A DNA stretch of 64,000 nucleotides from JACCZX01 sp963801035 (GTDB lineage Bacteria; Pseudomonadota; Gammaproteobacteria; Burkholderiales; Burkholderiaceae_F), in contig CAWDDF010000010.1 in NCBI GenBank assembly GCA_963801035.1, positions 310,001 to 374,000 on the forward strand, given 5' to 3'. The notes beneath the pieces were generated by a model, which saw only the letters and a list, made by a program, of their open reading frames with translations, ran no database searches and was not told where the DNA came from. The position numbers were made by a program, and so were the translations under genes. Positions 63,524-64,000 of this stretch are shown here, piece by piece; the first letter of the stretch is position 1; every line of letters starts with the position of its first letter.

Positions 63524-63946
63524 ATGTTCGGAAACAAATCGGTAGCACCGCATACGATCGGCACATTGATAGGCAATGGTACGACCGTGGAAGGCAACGT
63601 GTCGTACTCGGGCGGCCTGCGCATCGATGGCATGGTCAAGGGCAACGTCCGCTGCGCGACCGGTGACGCGTGCATGGTCGTCGTCAGCGAATTAGGCCAC
63701 GTCGAAGGCGAAGTGCATGCCGCACACCTGGCCGTGTCGGGCCGCATCACCGGGCCCGTGCACGTAACGGAGTTGCTCGAGCTGCAGCCGAAGGCGCGCG
63801 TCACCGGCGATGTTTACTACCGGGCAATCGAGATCCATCAAGGCGCGGTAGTGGAGGGCCGATTGATCTATCAGGCGTCCGAACGGTCAAATAAGGGACC
63901 TGCGACGTTGAAATTGGCCGCCGGCGGCGCCACTTTAGAGAACTGA
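63524..63946 (+). CDS. Bactofilin family cytoskeletal protein
   Basis: This 140-residue bactofilin has a central right-handed beta-helix domain (TLIGNGTTVEGNVSYSG, GGLRIDGMVKGNV, VSGRITGPVHVTELLELQP, ARVTGDVYYRAIEIHQGA) flanked by short disordered tails. It polymerises without nucleotide at the inner membrane. GAGGTAACC before ATG 63524 fixes the start. It is probably co-transcribed with the upstream coiled-coil gene. Confidence 0.93.
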   Translation: MFGNKSVAPHTIGTLIGNGTTVEGNVSYSGGLRIDGMVKGNVRCATGDACMVVVSELGHVEGEVHAAHLAVSGRITGPVHVTELLELQPKARVTGDVYYRAIEIHQGAVVEGRLIYQASERSNKGPATLKLAAGGATLEN

Positions 63947-63963
63947 GACGGGTCCCGAGCGCC

Positions 63964-63969
63964 TATAAT
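63964..63969 (+). promoter_or_regulatory. Consensus -10 element at the window end
   Basis: A perfect TATAAT lies 17 bp after the bactofilin stop, with no clear -35 in front. It probably drives the next gene beyond the window; in related genomes this is often erpA (inference from recalled gene order). Confidence 0.4.
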
Positions 63970-64000
63970 TGCAGCACTGCTGGACGGCAAGACACAAATT

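Noticed and set aside
1..64000. Prophage, transposon, CRISPR array, tRNA or rRNA genes
   Set aside because: No integrase, transposase, Cas, cloverleaf or rRNA sequence was recognised anywhere in the window.

Overview
The window is GC-rich, gene-dense DNA with a betaproteobacterial, Burkholderiales-like character. This is inferred from gene content: an imuA-imuB-dnaE2 mutasome cassette, a Bug-type periplasmic binding protein, two OmpC-like 16-strand porins, a double-length UvrA, Coq7, and the rplM-rpsI ... bactofilin order. No rRNA, tRNA, CRISPR array, prophage or insertion sequence was recognised. It reads as an ordinary chromosome segment carrying several transport and catabolic islands.

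Layout. Positions 1-5.1 kb hold the SOS mutasome (imuA end, imuB, disrupted dnaE2). 5.1-16.7 kb hold a frameshifted penicillin-acylase-family hydrolase, then a dipeptide-type ABC importer operon with two substrate-binding proteins (the first frameshifted), permeases B and C, ATPases D and F, an embedded M20 amidohydrolase and a small lipoprotein. 16.7-21 kb is a run of small housekeeping or unknown genes (DUF1223, DUF2891, Sel1 repeats, VOC, a Lys/Ser-rich DUF6496 protein). 21-27 kb is a 1927-residue UvrA. 27-29 kb is a probable methanethiol oxidase with its SCO copper protein. 29.7-39.3 kb carries M20 hydrolases, a molybdopterin oxidoreductase overlapping an argE-like gene, a PaaK-like ligase, a zinc aminopeptidase and fadD. 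39.3-41.3 kb holds small envelope and unknown genes.

The most coherent accessory system is 41.3-51.2 kb. A 2,2-dialkylglycine-decarboxylase-like PLP enzyme is followed by a complete polar amino acid ABC importer (binding protein, two permeases, ATPase) and a complete heterotetrameric sarcosine-oxidase-type complex in the order soxB-soxD-soxA-soxG. Together they look like an uptake-and-degradation pathway for an N-methylated or alpha,alpha-disubstituted amino acid whose substrate is not obvious. After it come an aryl-CoA ligase with a Bug binding protein, glpK-glpD, two frameshifted porins, coq7, an OsmC protein, rplM-rpsI and a bactofilin.

Two window-wide patterns stand out. First, a roughly 70-bp GC-rich repeat occurs at least four times; three copies lie inside coding sequences without breaking the frame. 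Second, five otherwise well-conserved genes carry six single-base frame changes. These could be assembly indels or real gene decay, and the sequence alone cannot decide.
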